Positions 34,468 to 44,674 are shown, counted from the stretch's first letter. The stretch: 64,000 bases of DNA from Accumulibacter sp964420975 (GCA_964420975.1 CAYQVH010000013.1:1-64000), one strand, 5' to 3'. A program made the numbers and translations. Notes: generated by a model from the letters alone, not told the origin.

Positions 34468-36048
34468 TTGACGCGCGGCGCCTTCCTGCCCGGACTGGTG
34501 CGTCGGGCGCCGGCGTCGGCCGTTGCCCTGCTCCTCGCCGGCTGTGCGGCGGTCGGACCCGATTTCCGCGAACCACGGGTCTCCTGGCTGGACGGCTGGT
34601 CGGGCGGAACGCTGGCAACACTTGCCGCCGAAGCCCCGGACAAGCGGCAGGCGGCGGTCGACGAATGGTGGCGCCATTTCGACGATCCCGTCCTCGACCA
34701 GCTGGTCGCCGAAGCGCAGCGCGCAAACTACAGCGTGCGCACGGCGGGAATGCGCATCCTGGAGGCACGCGCCCAGCTCGGCATCGCCACCAGCCTGCTC
34801 TACCCGCAACAGCAGCAGATCACGGCCAGTGTCGTGCGTGCCGGCGAGAAGCAATCGTCCGGCCCGGACAACGTGCTGACCGCCTACAGTGCCGGCTTTG
34901 CCATCGGCTGGGAAATCGACTTCTGGGGCAAGTTCCGGCGCGGCGTCGAGGCGGCGGACGCCAACTACTTTGCGACCCTCGCCCAGTACGACGACCTGCA
35001 GGTGCTGATGGCAGCGCAGGTCGCCAACTTCTATTGCGCGATCCGCACTCTCGAACTTCGCCTGAAAATCGCCCACGAGAACGCCGCGTTGCAAAAACGT
35101 AGCCTGGAAATCACCGAGCGCCTGTTCAAGCATGGCAGCGACTCGGAACTCGACGTGCAGCAAGCCAAGGCGCAGTACCTCGGCACGCTGTCCACCCTGC
35201 CGCAGCTCGAGGGCAGCCTGCGTCAGACGCAGAACGCGCTCTCCGTACTGCTCGCCCGGCCGCCCGGGCCGCTGCCCGAGATGAGCGCCGGCACGAGCCG
35301 GATTCCGGTGGCGGCGCTGGCGGCGATCGCCGACATCCCGGCCGACATGCTGCGCCGTCGCCCCGACGTGCGCGCCGCCGAGATGCGGCTGGCCGCCCAG
35401 TCGGCGCTGATCGGCGTCAGCCAGGCCGAACTCTACCCGTCGCTTTTCCTCATCGGCTCGCTCGGCATCTCCGCGACCTCGATCTCCAACGCGCCACGTA
35501 CGCTGACCTGGAGCATCGGGCCAAGCCTGGTGTGGAACGTCTTCGACTATGGCCGACTAAGCAACCAGGTGCTGGTGCAGGATGCCCGCTTCCAGCAGCT
35601 CTATGAGCAATACCAGGAGACCGTGCTGCAGGCGGCACGTGAAGTCGACGACGCGGCGGCGGGTTTCGTCGCCAATCGCGAACAGTTGCCCATCCTCGAC
35701 GGAGCGGTCAAGGCGGCGCAGCGCTCGCTGGCGATCGCGACCACCCAGTATCGCGAGGGGATGACCGGCTTCGAACGCGTGCTCGATTCACAGCAGCGGC
35801 TGTTCAGCCAGCAGGAACGACAGGTGGCCACCCTCGGCAACGCCGCGCAGAGTCTGGTTGCCCTCTACAAGGCGATGGGCGGCGGCTGGCAGCCGGGACG
35901 CCAGCGGCCACTGGTCGATGACGCGACGCGCGAGACGATGGGCGAACGCAGTGCCTGGGGCCAGTTGCTCGACACGCCGTTGCCGCCAGCGAACGCCGGC
36001 CCGCAGCTGATCAACTCCGAACGGAAGAGCGATGAACGAGGAAACTGA
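34468..36048 (+). CDS. TolC/NodT-family outer-membrane efflux lipoprotein
   Basis: A 526-aa outer-membrane factor. From TTG 34468 the product begins TRGAFLPGLVRRAPASAVA and then LLLAGC, a good lipobox with Cys about residue 25, followed by AVGPDFREP, the usual NodT start. Two TolC-type repeats are seen (VDEWWRHFDDPVLDQLVAEA, then LLRRRPDVRAAE-like MLRRRPDVRAAEMRLA). The frame is open further upstream, but those codons overlap the permease gene. The last 17 bp overlap the adaptor gene. Confidence 0.9.
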   Translation: MTRGAFLPGLVRRAPASAVALLLAGCAAVGPDFREPRVSWLDGWSGGTLATLAAEAPDKRQAAVDEWWRHFDDPVLDQLVAEAQRANYSVRTAGMRILEARAQLGIATSLLYPQQQQITASVVRAGEKQSSGPDNVLTAYSAGFAIGWEIDFWGKFRRGVEAADANYFATLAQYDDLQVLMAAQVANFYCAIRTLELRLKIAHENAALQKRSLEITERLFKHGSDSELDVQQAKAQYLGTLSTLPQLEGSLRQTQNALSVLLARPPGPLPEMSAGTSRIPVAALAAIADIPADMLRRRPDVRAAEMRLAAQSALIGVSQAELYPSLFLIGSLGISATSISNAPRTLTWSIGPSLVWNVFDYGRLSNQVLVQDARFQQLYEQYQETVLQAAREVDDAAAGFVANREQLPILDGAVKAAQRSLAIATTQYREGMTGFERVLDSQQRLFSQQERQVATLGNAAQSLVALYKAMGGGWQPGRQRPLVDDATRETMGERSAWGQLLDTPLPPANAGPQLINSERKSDERGN

Positions 36049-37171
36049 ACAAACCGGCGCCGTAACCGCCGGGGGGCCTGCGCCCGCCGCGACGGCAGCC
36101 GGCAAGGGAACCCGAATCGGCGCCGGCATCCTGCTCGCGCTGATCGCTGGCAGCCTGCTCTGGTATTTCGCCGCCGATCGCCTGACGCCCTACTCCTCGC
36201 AAGCGCGGGTGCAAGCTTTCGTCGTCCCGGTCGCCGCCGAGGTCGCGGGCAAGGTGCTTGCCGTGCATGTGCGCAACAACGACCACGTCGCGGCGGGACA
36301 GCCGCTGTTCGACATCGACACCGACCAGTATCGCATCGCACTCGCGCGCAGCCGTTCCGATTACGAATCGGTCAGGCGGTCGGTCAACGCTTCGCTGGCG
36401 GCGGTCGAAGCAGCGCGCGCCTCGCTTGAGGCGGCGGCGGCGAACCGCGTCAAGGCCGAAAAGGACGCCATTCGTCACGAGCGGCTGTACGAGGAGGATC
36501 CGGGGGCGATCTCGCTGCGCCGGCTCGAGGTCGCGCAGGCGACGCGGGTCGAGGCTCACGCCCGCGAGAAGGCCGCCGAAGCCGACCTGCGCCGGGCGCA
36601 GGAAGCGGCCGGCGACGCCGGCGACAAGAACGCACAACTGCAAAGCGCGCGCGCGGCAGTCGAGAAAGCCGAGCTCGACCTTGCCCACGCGCAAGTCGTG
36701 GCGCCGGCACGCGGCATGGTGACCGACCTGCGCGTCGACGCCGGCCACTTTGCTCAGGCCGGAGCGCCGGTGATGACGCTGATCGCCGTGCACGACCTGT
36801 GGATCAGCGCCGACATGACCGAGAACAACCTCGGCAACATCGCGCCGGGAAACGAAGTCGCGATCGTTCTCGACGTGCTGCCCGGCCACGTCTTCAAGGG
36901 CCGTGTGCGCAGCGTCGGTGGCGGTGTCGCCTCTGGAGAACCGCCGAAGCCGGGCACCTTGCCGACGATCAAGAACAGCCGCGACTGGCTGCGCCAGGCG
37001 CAGCGTTTCCCGCTGGCGGTCGAGTTCGACCCGGCCGAAGCGGAAGGCCTGCGCGGCGTGCGCATCGGCGGCCAAGCCGAGGTGATGGTGTACACCGGCG
37101 AGCATTGGCTGATGAACTTCCTCGGCGCAGCGTTCATCCGGCTGATGAGCCTCCTCTCCTATCTCTACTGA
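36032..37171 (+). CDS. HlyD/EmrA-family periplasmic adaptor (membrane fusion protein)
   Basis: A 379-aa membrane fusion protein with a single N-terminal transmembrane helix (residues about 28-48), two lipoyl half-domains (VQAFVVPVAAEVAGKVLAVH and LDLAHAQVVAPARGMVTDLR) that flank a coiled coil of about 100 residues, and a beta-barrel domain. It bridges an inner-membrane pump and the outer-membrane factor encoded just upstream. Confidence 0.92.
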   Translation: MNEETEQTGAVTAGGPAPAATAAGKGTRIGAGILLALIAGSLLWYFAADRLTPYSSQARVQAFVVPVAAEVAGKVLAVHVRNNDHVAAGQPLFDIDTDQYRIALARSRSDYESVRRSVNASLAAVEAARASLEAAAANRVKAEKDAIRHERLYEEDPGAISLRRLEVAQATRVEAHAREKAAEADLRRAQEAAGDAGDKNAQLQSARAAVEKAELDLAHAQVVAPARGMVTDLRVDAGHFAQAGAPVMTLIAVHDLWISADMTENNLGNIAPGNEVAIVLDVLPGHVFKGRVRSVGGGVASGEPPKPGTLPTIKNSRDWLRQAQRFPLAVEFDPAEAEGLRGVRIGGQAEVMVYTGEHWLMNFLGAAFIRLMSLLSYLY

Positions 37172-37181
37172 GCGGCCGGCG

Positions 37182-38210
37182 ATGCATGCGGCGGACAAGT
37201 CGGTCCTGCGCCTGGCGTTCGGGCTCGGCCTCGCTGCGCTGATCGCCTACGGCTTGGCGTTACCGGTCCCCTACCTCGTCTGCCTGCTGTCGGTCCTCGT
37301 GCTGGCCAAACCGGGGCCCCCGCTGCCATTGGGCAAGGGCCTGGCACTGGCCGCACTGCTCGGCGGGCTGGTGGCGTTCGGCGTGCTGATGGTGCCCCTG
37401 CTCGAACACTATCCGGTGGCTGGCGTCATCCTGACCGGGGTCGTGCTCTTCGCGCTGTTCTTCGCCGGCCAGCGCACCGGAAACCCACTGATTACGGTAC
37501 TGGTGATTGCCTTCACCGTCATCCCGGTGGCCGGGGTCGTCGACCAAGCGCTAGTCACCGTCATCGCCGGGACGTTGGCGCTGGGTGTGGCGATCGGCGC
37601 GCTGGTCGGGGGCGTTGCACACGCCTTCTTTCCTGATTACCCAACGCCTTCCGGCAGCGCCGGAAGGCCAGCCGGTGCGAGCCGCGAAACGGCGGCGTGG
37701 ATCGCCGCGCGCGGCACGATGGTCGTTTTGCCGGTGTTCGTCCTCGTCCTCAGCGATCCATCGACCTACCTGCCGGCGATGATGAATACCGCGAATCTCA
37801 GCCAGCAAGCCTGTGGCGCCAACACCCGTTCGGCCGGACGGCAACTGGTCGGATCGACGATGCTGGCGGCGATGCTGGCGATCGTCGTTTGGTTCGGACT
37901 GTCGCTGTTGCCCAGCCTGTGGATGTTGGTGCTGTGGCTGATGCTGGCCGCCGTCTGGGTCGGCGCCCGCCTCTATCGGATCGTGCCGACGGCGCTGCCG
38001 CCTGCCTTCTGGTCGAGCGCGCTGACGACGATGCTGATTCTGCTCGGGCCGGCGATCGAGGACAGCGCCAGCGGCGAGGGTGTGCTCGGGGCGTCCGCCG
38101 GGCGCATCGCGATCTTCATCGGCGTCGCCCTCTACGCCTGGGCGACGGTATGGCTCCTGGAACGCTGGCGGGCGGCGCGGAGCGGCACGCTCGCCGGCAA
38201 CGAGGTGTAG
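37182..38210 (+). CDS. DUF2955 multi-spanning membrane protein (FUSC-like)
   Basis: A 342-aa membrane protein with about ten hydrophobic segments in two clusters split by a hydrophilic loop near residue 160 (SGSAGRPAGAS). The N-terminal LRLAFGLGLAALIAYGLALP is typical of DUF2955 proteins, which are relatives of the aromatic acid exporter (AaeB/FUSC) class. With the HlyD adaptor 11 bp upstream and the outer-membrane factor, it is the likely inner-membrane pump of a tripartite exporter. Confidence 0.85.
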   Translation: MHAADKSVLRLAFGLGLAALIAYGLALPVPYLVCLLSVLVLAKPGPPLPLGKGLALAALLGGLVAFGVLMVPLLEHYPVAGVILTGVVLFALFFAGQRTGNPLITVLVIAFTVIPVAGVVDQALVTVIAGTLALGVAIGALVGGVAHAFFPDYPTPSGSAGRPAGASRETAAWIAARGTMVVLPVFVLVLSDPSTYLPAMMNTANLSQQACGANTRSAGRQLVGSTMLAAMLAIVVWFGLSLLPSLWMLVLWLMLAAVWVGARLYRIVPTALPPAFWSSALTTMLILLGPAIEDSASGEGVLGASAGRIAIFIGVALYAWATVWLLERWRAARSGTLAGNEV

Positions 38211-38223
38211 TGGAGGGAAAGGA

Positions 38224-38673
38224 ATGGTGATATTGACGAATCTCGCGGTTGGTCTGCCGGTGATGCTCGCCTGCCTGGTCATCCAGGCGGCTGCCGTCTT
38301 CTGGGGCGTACGCCATTACATCGGCGACGTGTCACGGACCAAGGGCAGCGACGCGGCGCGCATCCGCATCCGCCCGCTGGCGCTGGCGATGACGCTGATG
38401 ACGTTCGGCAACCTCGTCCAGATCGTGCTCTGGGGCGCGCTCATCGTCGGACTCGGTGAATTTCCCGCGCTGTACGACGCCGTCTACCACTCGGCCGTCA
38501 ATTTCACGTCGCTCGGCTACGGTGACATCGTCATGAGTCAGCGCTGGAAGCTGCTCGGCCCGCTCGAAGCGGTCAACGGCATCCTGATGCTCGGCATGAG
38601 CGGCGCGGCGCTGATGGCCATGCTTCAGCACTCGATCAAGGCCCAGATCGAAGCCAGGCGCCGGACGCCGTAA
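38224..38673 (+). CDS. two-TM potassium-channel-like protein
   Basis: A 149-aa protein with a hydrophobic N-terminal helix, a pore-type loop with the selectivity filter TSLGYGDI near residue 100 and a final transmembrane helix, as in the ion-channel 2 (Ion_trans_2) family. It begins 14 bp after the DUF2955 gene, so it is probably the last gene of the efflux operon. A K+ role is inferred from the GYGD filter. Confidence 0.82.
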   Translation: MVILTNLAVGLPVMLACLVIQAAAVFWGVRHYIGDVSRTKGSDAARIRIRPLALAMTLMTFGNLVQIVLWGALIVGLGEFPALYDAVYHSAVNFTSLGYGDIVMSQRWKLLGPLEAVNGILMLGMSGAALMAMLQHSIKAQIEARRRTP

Positions 38674-38813
38674 CCGTGCCTCCGCCCCCGTCCCCCGGAT
38701 CCCTTCCGGCACGCGCAGCAACGAATGGTATGTCCCTGTACCGTCTTGTCCGATTAGCGCGATGAGCTGCGTGCCGCCAGTTTTTCGACAATATCGTTTC
38801 AACTTCAAAGCAC

Positions 38814-41414
38814 ATGGACACTCCGACTACCTCCGCCTGGGGAAAAGCACACACTGACGCGCACGGGAACGTTGTCTCGTGGCACCCATTGTCTGACCAC
38901 TGCCTCGACGTCGCGATCGTTTTCCGCCAACTGCTGGACCTGCGCGGTTTTCGTCGCGCGCTCGAGAGCGCCGCCGACGGGCCGCTCAGCAGCGACCAAC
39001 TCGACCGACTGGCGGTCTTCGCGCTCTACCACGACTTCGGGAAGTTCAATCGCGGCTTCCAGGGCAGGCTGCAAGCCGGCGCCAGGCGGCCGTGGGGCCA
39101 TGTCATCGAAGCGGTCGGTCTGTTCGGGCTTGGTGAGACGGGTAGCGACGCGCTGCGCCTCGCCGAGTTCAGCGCCTGGTTCACCGGCGGCATCGAAACC
39201 GCGTACTCCGTGCTCCTGGCGGCGATCTCGCATCACGGCCAGCCGCTGAGCTCCAACACGATCCAACTGGAGAGAGCCGTTGAGCGCTTCGCCGCTTTGT
39301 GGAAGGCGGACGGAGCGATCGATCCGCTCCAGGGCCTACACGATCTCGGCGACCTCGCCCGCCAGGCGTTTCCTCGCGCCTTCGCCGCCGCGCCGCCGAT
39401 TGACGCGAAGCCCGCGCTCCAGCACCGCTTCGCCGGCCTGCTCATGCTGGCGGACTGGATCGCCTCGGACGAACAGCACTTTCCGTTTCGGAAATCAGCT
39501 GCTGAAGACCGCCTGGCGCGGGCGCCTGAACTCGCCCGTGCGGCGCTGGCGGCGATCGGCTTGCGCTCGCCTTTGGCCCGCTCCGACCTCGCCCGCCGCC
39601 AACCGACCTTTACCGACGTCTTCGGCCGCCCACCCTATCCTTTCCAGCGACTCTTGGCCAAAGAACTGCCGGTAGACGAGGCGAGCCAGCTCGTCATCGC
39701 CGAGTCCGACACCGGCTCTGGCAAAACCGAGGCAGCGCTGGCCTGGTTTCTGCACCTGTTCCAAGCCGGCCAGGTGGACGGCCTGTACTTTGCCTTGCCG
39801 ACGCGGGTCGCGGCGCGCGAGTTGTACGGGCGCGTCTGCAAGGCCATTCATGCCGCGTTCCCTGACCAAGCCACCCGTCTCCGGCCGGTCCTGCTGGCCG
39901 TTCCCGGCTACGCGCGCACCGATGACGACCCGGCGCTGCTCACCCACAGCGACGGCAAGCTGTGGCCCGACGATAACCGCGACACGTTGCGCGACCGCGC
40001 CTGGGTGGCCGAGAACCCGAAGCGCTTCCTCGCCGCGCCGGTCGCCGTCGGCACCATCGACCAGGCGCTGCTCTCGGTGCTGCAAGTGCGCCACGCGCAT
40101 CTGCGCTCGGCGTGCCTCGATCGCCACCTGCTAGTGGTCGACGAAGTCCATGCGAGCGACCCCTATATGCGTGAGATCCTGCGTACCTTGCTGGTGCATC
40201 ACCGCCGCGTCGGGGGTTCGGCGCTGCTGCTCTCGGCGACCTTGGGCGAAGCGGCCCGCTCTCGCTATCTCGATCGGGCCCCCCTGCCACTCGCGCCAGC
40301 GCAAGCCGTCCCCTACCCGGCGATCACGACGCGCGCAGAGACGCGGTCGGCGCCGCGCGTCGAAGGTCGCGAGCGAGCCGTACGGGTCGAATTCCTCGAG
40401 GCGCTGGAGCACTGGCCGACGGTGATCGACCTCCTATCGAACGCCCTGTTGGCCGGCGCCCGCGTGCTGGTCGTGATGAACACGGTGACGCGGGCGATCA
40501 CGCTCCTGCGCGAGGCCGAAGCGTCCGGGCGCATCGCCATCGACTCGCTGTTCGCGGTCAATGGCGTGTGCTGCCCGCATCACGGCCGCTTCGCTCGCGC
40601 TGACCGCGAAGTTCTCGACGCCGCCGTCTCGGCGCGCTTCGGCCCCGGCACGCCGCCGGGACCGCTGCTGCTGATCGGCACTCAGACGCTCGAACAGAGC
40701 CTGGACATCGACGCCGACCTGTTGATCACCGACCATTGCCCGATGGACGTGCTGCTACAGCGCATCGGCCGGCTGCATCGTCACCGGCGCGACGCGCGGC
40801 CGGAGGGATACGCGCCAGCGCGCTGCATCGTGCTGAGTCCCGAAGGAAACCACTTCCAGCCGTTCGTCAAACTCAAGGGACAACAGCGCGGCGAGGGTTC
40901 GGGGCCGGCCGGCATCGGCACCGTCTACGAAGATCTTCGGATATTGCAGCTCACGCGCGACGAACTGAGCGCCACGCCGCGTATTTCGATCCCGCGCGAC
41001 AATCGCCGGCTGGTCGAAGCGGCCACCCACCCCGACGCCCTGGCCCGACTCGACGACCACCTCTGGGTGATCCACGAGCAATTCCTGACAGCGAAGGTAA
41101 TCGCCGAATGCCGGCAAGCGGAACTCGCGCTGATCGAGGAGCAAGCCTTTGGCGACTTCCACTTTCACGAACTCGGCGGACGCGTTGCCACCCGGCTCGG
41201 CCTCAACGACCGACTGGCAAACTTGCCGCAGCCAGTGACAACGCCCTTCGGTCAGACGATCCGCGAAATCGCGATCCCCGGCCATCTTGCCCCCCACGGC
41301 GACATCGTGGACGCCACTGGCCTGCACGAAGACGCGGATGGATTCCGCTTCGCGCTCGGCGACAAACGCTTTCGCTACTCCCGCTTCGGACTGGAGCCCA
41401 TCACCGATGAATGA
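38814..41414 (+). CDS. cas3: Cas3, type I-E CRISPR helicase-nuclease
   Basis: An 866-aa Cas3 with an N-terminal HD nuclease (His in SDHCLDVA at residue 29; HD pair in ALYHDFGKFN at 73-74) and a superfamily 2 helicase: Walker A DTGSGKTEAAL near 300, DEVHA near 442, SATLGE near 480 and the late LLQRIGRLHRH near 645. It degrades foreign DNA after Cascade recruits it. It is the first gene of the cas operon; cas8e starts inside its last 8 bp. Upstream, 38674-38813 is a short non-coding gap. Confidence 0.97.
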   Translation: MDTPTTSAWGKAHTDAHGNVVSWHPLSDHCLDVAIVFRQLLDLRGFRRALESAADGPLSSDQLDRLAVFALYHDFGKFNRGFQGRLQAGARRPWGHVIEAVGLFGLGETGSDALRLAEFSAWFTGGIETAYSVLLAAISHHGQPLSSNTIQLERAVERFAALWKADGAIDPLQGLHDLGDLARQAFPRAFAAAPPIDAKPALQHRFAGLLMLADWIASDEQHFPFRKSAAEDRLARAPELARAALAAIGLRSPLARSDLARRQPTFTDVFGRPPYPFQRLLAKELPVDEASQLVIAESDTGSGKTEAALAWFLHLFQAGQVDGLYFALPTRVAARELYGRVCKAIHAAFPDQATRLRPVLLAVPGYARTDDDPALLTHSDGKLWPDDNRDTLRDRAWVAENPKRFLAAPVAVGTIDQALLSVLQVRHAHLRSACLDRHLLVVDEVHASDPYMREILRTLLVHHRRVGGSALLLSATLGEAARSRYLDRAPLPLAPAQAVPYPAITTRAETRSAPRVEGRERAVRVEFLEALEHWPTVIDLLSNALLAGARVLVVMNTVTRAITLLREAEASGRIAIDSLFAVNGVCCPHHGRFARADREVLDAAVSARFGPGTPPGPLLLIGTQTLEQSLDIDADLLITDHCPMDVLLQRIGRLHRHRRDARPEGYAPARCIVLSPEGNHFQPFVKLKGQQRGEGSGPAGIGTVYEDLRILQLTRDELSATPRISIPRDNRRLVEAATHPDALARLDDHLWVIHEQFLTAKVIAECRQAELALIEEQAFGDFHFHELGGRVATRLGLNDRLANLPQPVTTPFGQTIREIAIPGHLAPHGDIVDATGLHEDADGFRFALGDKRFRYSRFGLEPITDE

Positions 41415-42981
41415 TCTGCTTATCGACCCGCTGTTCACGCTCGAAACCGCGGCAGGCGCCAGGCAGGTAAGCCTGCCCGGCCTGCTCGCCGCCCTGGGCG
41501 GTGACGAAGTACTGTCCTACCCGGCCTTGCGCCGGCACCAGCAAGACCCCTTCCGCGTCTTCCTCTGCCAGATCGCCGCCGCCAGCCTGGCGCGCGCGGG
41601 ACGGGATTCCCCCGTTCAACCCGAATCGTTCTGGCGCGACGCCCTGCTCGGATTGGCCGAGGGACAGGCAAGCGCGTGGCAGCTCGTGGTCGACGACCCG
41701 ACGCTGCCGGCGTTCATGCAGCCGCCGGCGCCTTCCGCAGCGGATTTCGCCGCCGCGTTCAAGCCGAAGGCGGCTGCCCCCGACGAACTCGACGTACTGG
41801 CCACCGCGAAAAATCACGATCTGAAGATCGCCCGTTCCACCCCGACCGCAGCCGAATTGTGGGCCGCCGCGCTCGTCGCCCTGCAAACGACCGCGGGCTT
41901 TTTCGGTCAAGGCAACTACGGCATCGTCAGGATGAACGGCGGCTTCGCCAGCCGCGCCATCGTATCGCTCGTGACCAGCGCAGACCTTGGTGCCCGCTTT
42001 CGAGAAGAAACGACGGTGGCGTTGATCTGCCGCGGCCAAGCACTGCGCGCGGCTTTCGGCTATCGACACGACGGCATGGTGCTGACCTGGCTCAAACCCT
42101 GGACACGACAGCAACCCGCCTACGCTCTGAAGGATCTGGATCCGTTGTTCATCGAGGCGGCCCGCGCCATTCGTCTTTCCAGAGGCGAGACTGGAATCAC
42201 TGCCAGCGGAGCCACCTCCAAGAGCAAGCTGGTGGCGGCGCCCGACAACGGCGACACCGGCGACCCGTGGACCGTCCTCAACCTCGCCGACAAGAAGAAA
42301 GGCATCTCCGCGCTGACACTGTCGGCCAGCGGCTTCACGCCGGAACGCCTGACCGACCTGCTGTTCGAGAACAACTATCGCCTCACGCCAATGCAGAAAC
42401 CGCGACCGTCGGCCGCTTCCGCTCCGGCGATCTTCTGCGCCTCGGTCCTGGTACGCGGCCAGGGGACGACCGACGGCTTTCACGCAGTCCGACTCCCGAT
42501 CCCCGAAAAAGCGAAGCATTGTCTGTTCGGCGCCGCGCAGGAGAAGCAGTCTCTGCAGAAGCTCGCGCAGGATCTGCTGCGCGACGCCGGCGACATCGAG
42601 CGCAGTTGCCTCAAGACCGCGCTGTTCTCGCTCTGCGAGGGCGGCCCGGACGCCATCAACTTCAACGCTCGCGAGATAAGCGGCTGGGTCGATCGACTGG
42701 TCGCAGGCTTCAGTCAGTTGTGGGAGGACGCCTTTTTCCCCTTGCTGTGGCGTGGAGCCGACCCGGACGAAAGCCAGACGGTATTGCGCAGGGAATGGAT
42801 CCGCACGCTCGCTCGGCACGCCCGCGAAACGCTCAGACGCGCCGAGCAGAACACGCCTCTCCCCCATGCCCGCAAGCTGCGCGCAGCGGTTCGCGCCGAA
42901 AGCGTTTTGGAGGCAATGTTCCACAAAAAGGGTTTCACCGAGTTTCTGAAGGAGACAACACATGCCGCTACTGGCCATTGA
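41407..42981 (+). CDS. cas8e: Cas8e (Cse1/CasA), Cascade large subunit
   Basis: A 524-aa Cse1, the Cascade subunit that reads the PAM and recruits Cas3. The family start FNLLxDPW-like MNDLLIDPLFTLETAAGAR is followed by VSLPGLLAAL and HQQDPFRVFLCQIA. The start at 41407 overlaps the end of cas3. Its PAM-reading loop would be expected to accept the AAY-like PAM that the array implies. Confidence 0.95.
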   Translation: MNDLLIDPLFTLETAAGARQVSLPGLLAALGGDEVLSYPALRRHQQDPFRVFLCQIAAASLARAGRDSPVQPESFWRDALLGLAEGQASAWQLVVDDPTLPAFMQPPAPSAADFAAAFKPKAAAPDELDVLATAKNHDLKIARSTPTAAELWAAALVALQTTAGFFGQGNYGIVRMNGGFASRAIVSLVTSADLGARFREETTVALICRGQALRAAFGYRHDGMVLTWLKPWTRQQPAYALKDLDPLFIEAARAIRLSRGETGITASGATSKSKLVAAPDNGDTGDPWTVLNLADKKKGISALTLSASGFTPERLTDLLFENNYRLTPMQKPRPSAASAPAIFCASVLVRGQGTTDGFHAVRLPIPEKAKHCLFGAAQEKQSLQKLAQDLLRDAGDIERSCLKTALFSLCEGGPDAINFNAREISGWVDRLVAGFSQLWEDAFFPLLWRGADPDESQTVLRREWIRTLARHARETLRRAEQNTPLPHARKLRAAVRAESVLEAMFHKKGFTEFLKETTHAATGH

Positions 42982-43513
42982 GACGACCGGCGAAGCCGTG
43001 ACCGACGCCGAGGGTTCGCTCGGATCGACGATCGGCCGTATCACCGCGATGATCGCCGCCGACCATTTTCCGACCGGCGAGCGCGCTGCCCTTAAGCGCA
43101 TGGCGCGCGACGAGCCGCCCGGGCTGGCGTTCTTTCGCTTCTGGCCGCGCTACCTGAAGGCTGAGGCACCGCCCGACGCTCGGGTTCGCGAATGGGCCGC
43201 CCTGCTCGCCGGTATCGCCCTCATGGGCCGCAACGCCCACCAGCCGGGGCGGCGATTTGGCGCCGTGCTGGCGGAAACCCGTTACTCGGAGGACCGCCTC
43301 GAGCGGCTGCTCGCCACCGACGACCCGGACGTGCGGCGCACGCTGTTCTTGCGCGCCGTGCGCTTCCTCGCCGCCAAGGGCGAAGCCTTCGACTGGGTCG
43401 GCGCCGCCGCGTGGCTGCTGACTTCCGACGACAAGCGCGAAGACGCCGCCCGCCGCATCGCCCGCGACTTCTACGCCACCCAATCCCGACTCAAAGACCA
43501 CACCAAGGAGTGA
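42962..43513 (+). CDS. cse2: Cse2 (CasB), Cascade small subunit
   Basis: A 183-aa Cse2 family protein (RGERAALKRMARDEPPGLAF-like GERAALKRMARDEPPGLAFF near residue 38). Two copies of this subunit line the target strand in Cascade. It starts within the last 20 bp of cas8e. Confidence 0.95.
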   Translation: MPLLAIETTGEAVTDAEGSLGSTIGRITAMIAADHFPTGERAALKRMARDEPPGLAFFRFWPRYLKAEAPPDARVREWAALLAGIALMGRNAHQPGRRFGAVLAETRYSEDRLERLLATDDPDVRRTLFLRAVRFLAAKGEAFDWVGAAAWLLTSDDKREDAARRIARDFYATQSRLKDHTKE

Positions 43514-43517
43514 CACC

Positions 43518-44669
43518 ATGTTCCTGCAAGTCCATACCCTCACCTCGTATCCGGCCAGCTTGCTCAACCGCGACGACGCGGGGCTGGCGAAACGCATTCC
43601 CTTCGGCGACGCGACCCGGCTGCGGGTGTCTTCACAGTGCCTCAAACGGCACTGGCGCGAGAACCTCCAGGTGAATCTCCCCGCTCTGCCCGACGGTCTG
43701 CGCACACGCCAGTTTTTCTCCCGCGCCGTACTGCCGCGACTGACGGCGTCGGGCGTTCCCGACGACGAGGCGAAGGCTCTGTGTGAAACCCTGATCGCCG
43801 CGCTGATCATCGGCGGCAGCAAGGGGCTCGACATGAGTCAACCCGTACTGTTCGGCGCGCCCGAAGCCGACTACTTGGTGAAGCTCGCCACCGAGGCCCA
43901 TGCCGCCGAAGCCGACACCAAAGCAGCGAGCGAACTGCTCAAGAAGAAGCTGACCGACAAGGAGATGAGAAAAAACCTCGCCGCCCTGTCCAAGTCGGCT
44001 GCCGGCCTGACGGCGGCCCTGTTCGGCCGCTTTGTCACCTCCGACATCCTCGCCCGGGTCGACGCGCCGGTGCATGTCGCCCACGCCTTCACCGTGCACG
44101 CGGCGCAGACGGAAATGGACTACTTCACCGTCGTGGACGATCTGAACCGCGACGACGAAGCCGGCGCCGCCCACGCCGGCGATGCCGAGCTCGGCGCGGG
44201 CCTCTACTACGGCTACGTCGCGGTGGACGTGCCGCTGCTGGTATCCAACCTGACCGGCTGCGAAGCAGCGAAATGGCGCCAGCAGGAGGCGAGCACCGCG
44301 CGCCAGGTACTGACTTCGCTGATCCGCGCCATCGCCGAGCAAAGCCCTGGCGCCAAGCTCGGCGCGACGGCGCCGTATAGTCGCGCGGAACTGGTGCTGC
44401 TCGAGGCCGGCAGCAGCCAGCCGCGCTCCCTGGCCAACGCTTTCCTCAAAGCGCTCAAGGCGCAGCCCGATCCCCGGCTGCCCGACCCGATGCAGCAGGC
44501 GGCAAACCGGATCGCCGAGCACATGACGCAGCTCGACGACATGTACGGCGCCACCGCCGACTGGCGTGCCCTGGCCACAATCAAGGATGCGGCCAAGTTC
44601 GCGCCACTCGCGCCGCAGCCGCTCGCCGCGGCCACGATGGCCGCGCTCGCTGCGCTCTTCGGCGCCTGA
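43518..44669 (+). CDS. cas7e: Cas7e (Cse4/CasC), Cascade backbone
   Basis: A 383-aa RAMP protein that coats the crRNA in six copies. The family start FLQVHTLTSYPASLLNRDD, then GRLRVSSQCLKRHWR-like RLRVSSQCLKRHWRENL, and the acidic middle segment ADIFGRF-like TAALFGRFV are present. It lies 4 bp after cse2. Confidence 0.97.
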   Translation: MFLQVHTLTSYPASLLNRDDAGLAKRIPFGDATRLRVSSQCLKRHWRENLQVNLPALPDGLRTRQFFSRAVLPRLTASGVPDDEAKALCETLIAALIIGGSKGLDMSQPVLFGAPEADYLVKLATEAHAAEADTKAASELLKKKLTDKEMRKNLAALSKSAAGLTAALFGRFVTSDILARVDAPVHVAHAFTVHAAQTEMDYFTVVDDLNRDDEAGAAHAGDAELGAGLYYGYVAVDVPLLVSNLTGCEAAKWRQQEASTARQVLTSLIRAIAEQSPGAKLGATAPYSRAELVLLEAGSSQPRSLANAFLKALKAQPDPRLPDPMQQAANRIAEHMTQLDDMYGATADWRALATIKDAAKFAPLAPQPLAAATMAALAALFGA

Positions 44670-44674
44670 CTTTC

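Noticed and set aside
36011..37198. 395-aa minus-strand frame opposite the HlyD gene
   Set aside because: Antisense shadow of a clear membrane fusion protein.
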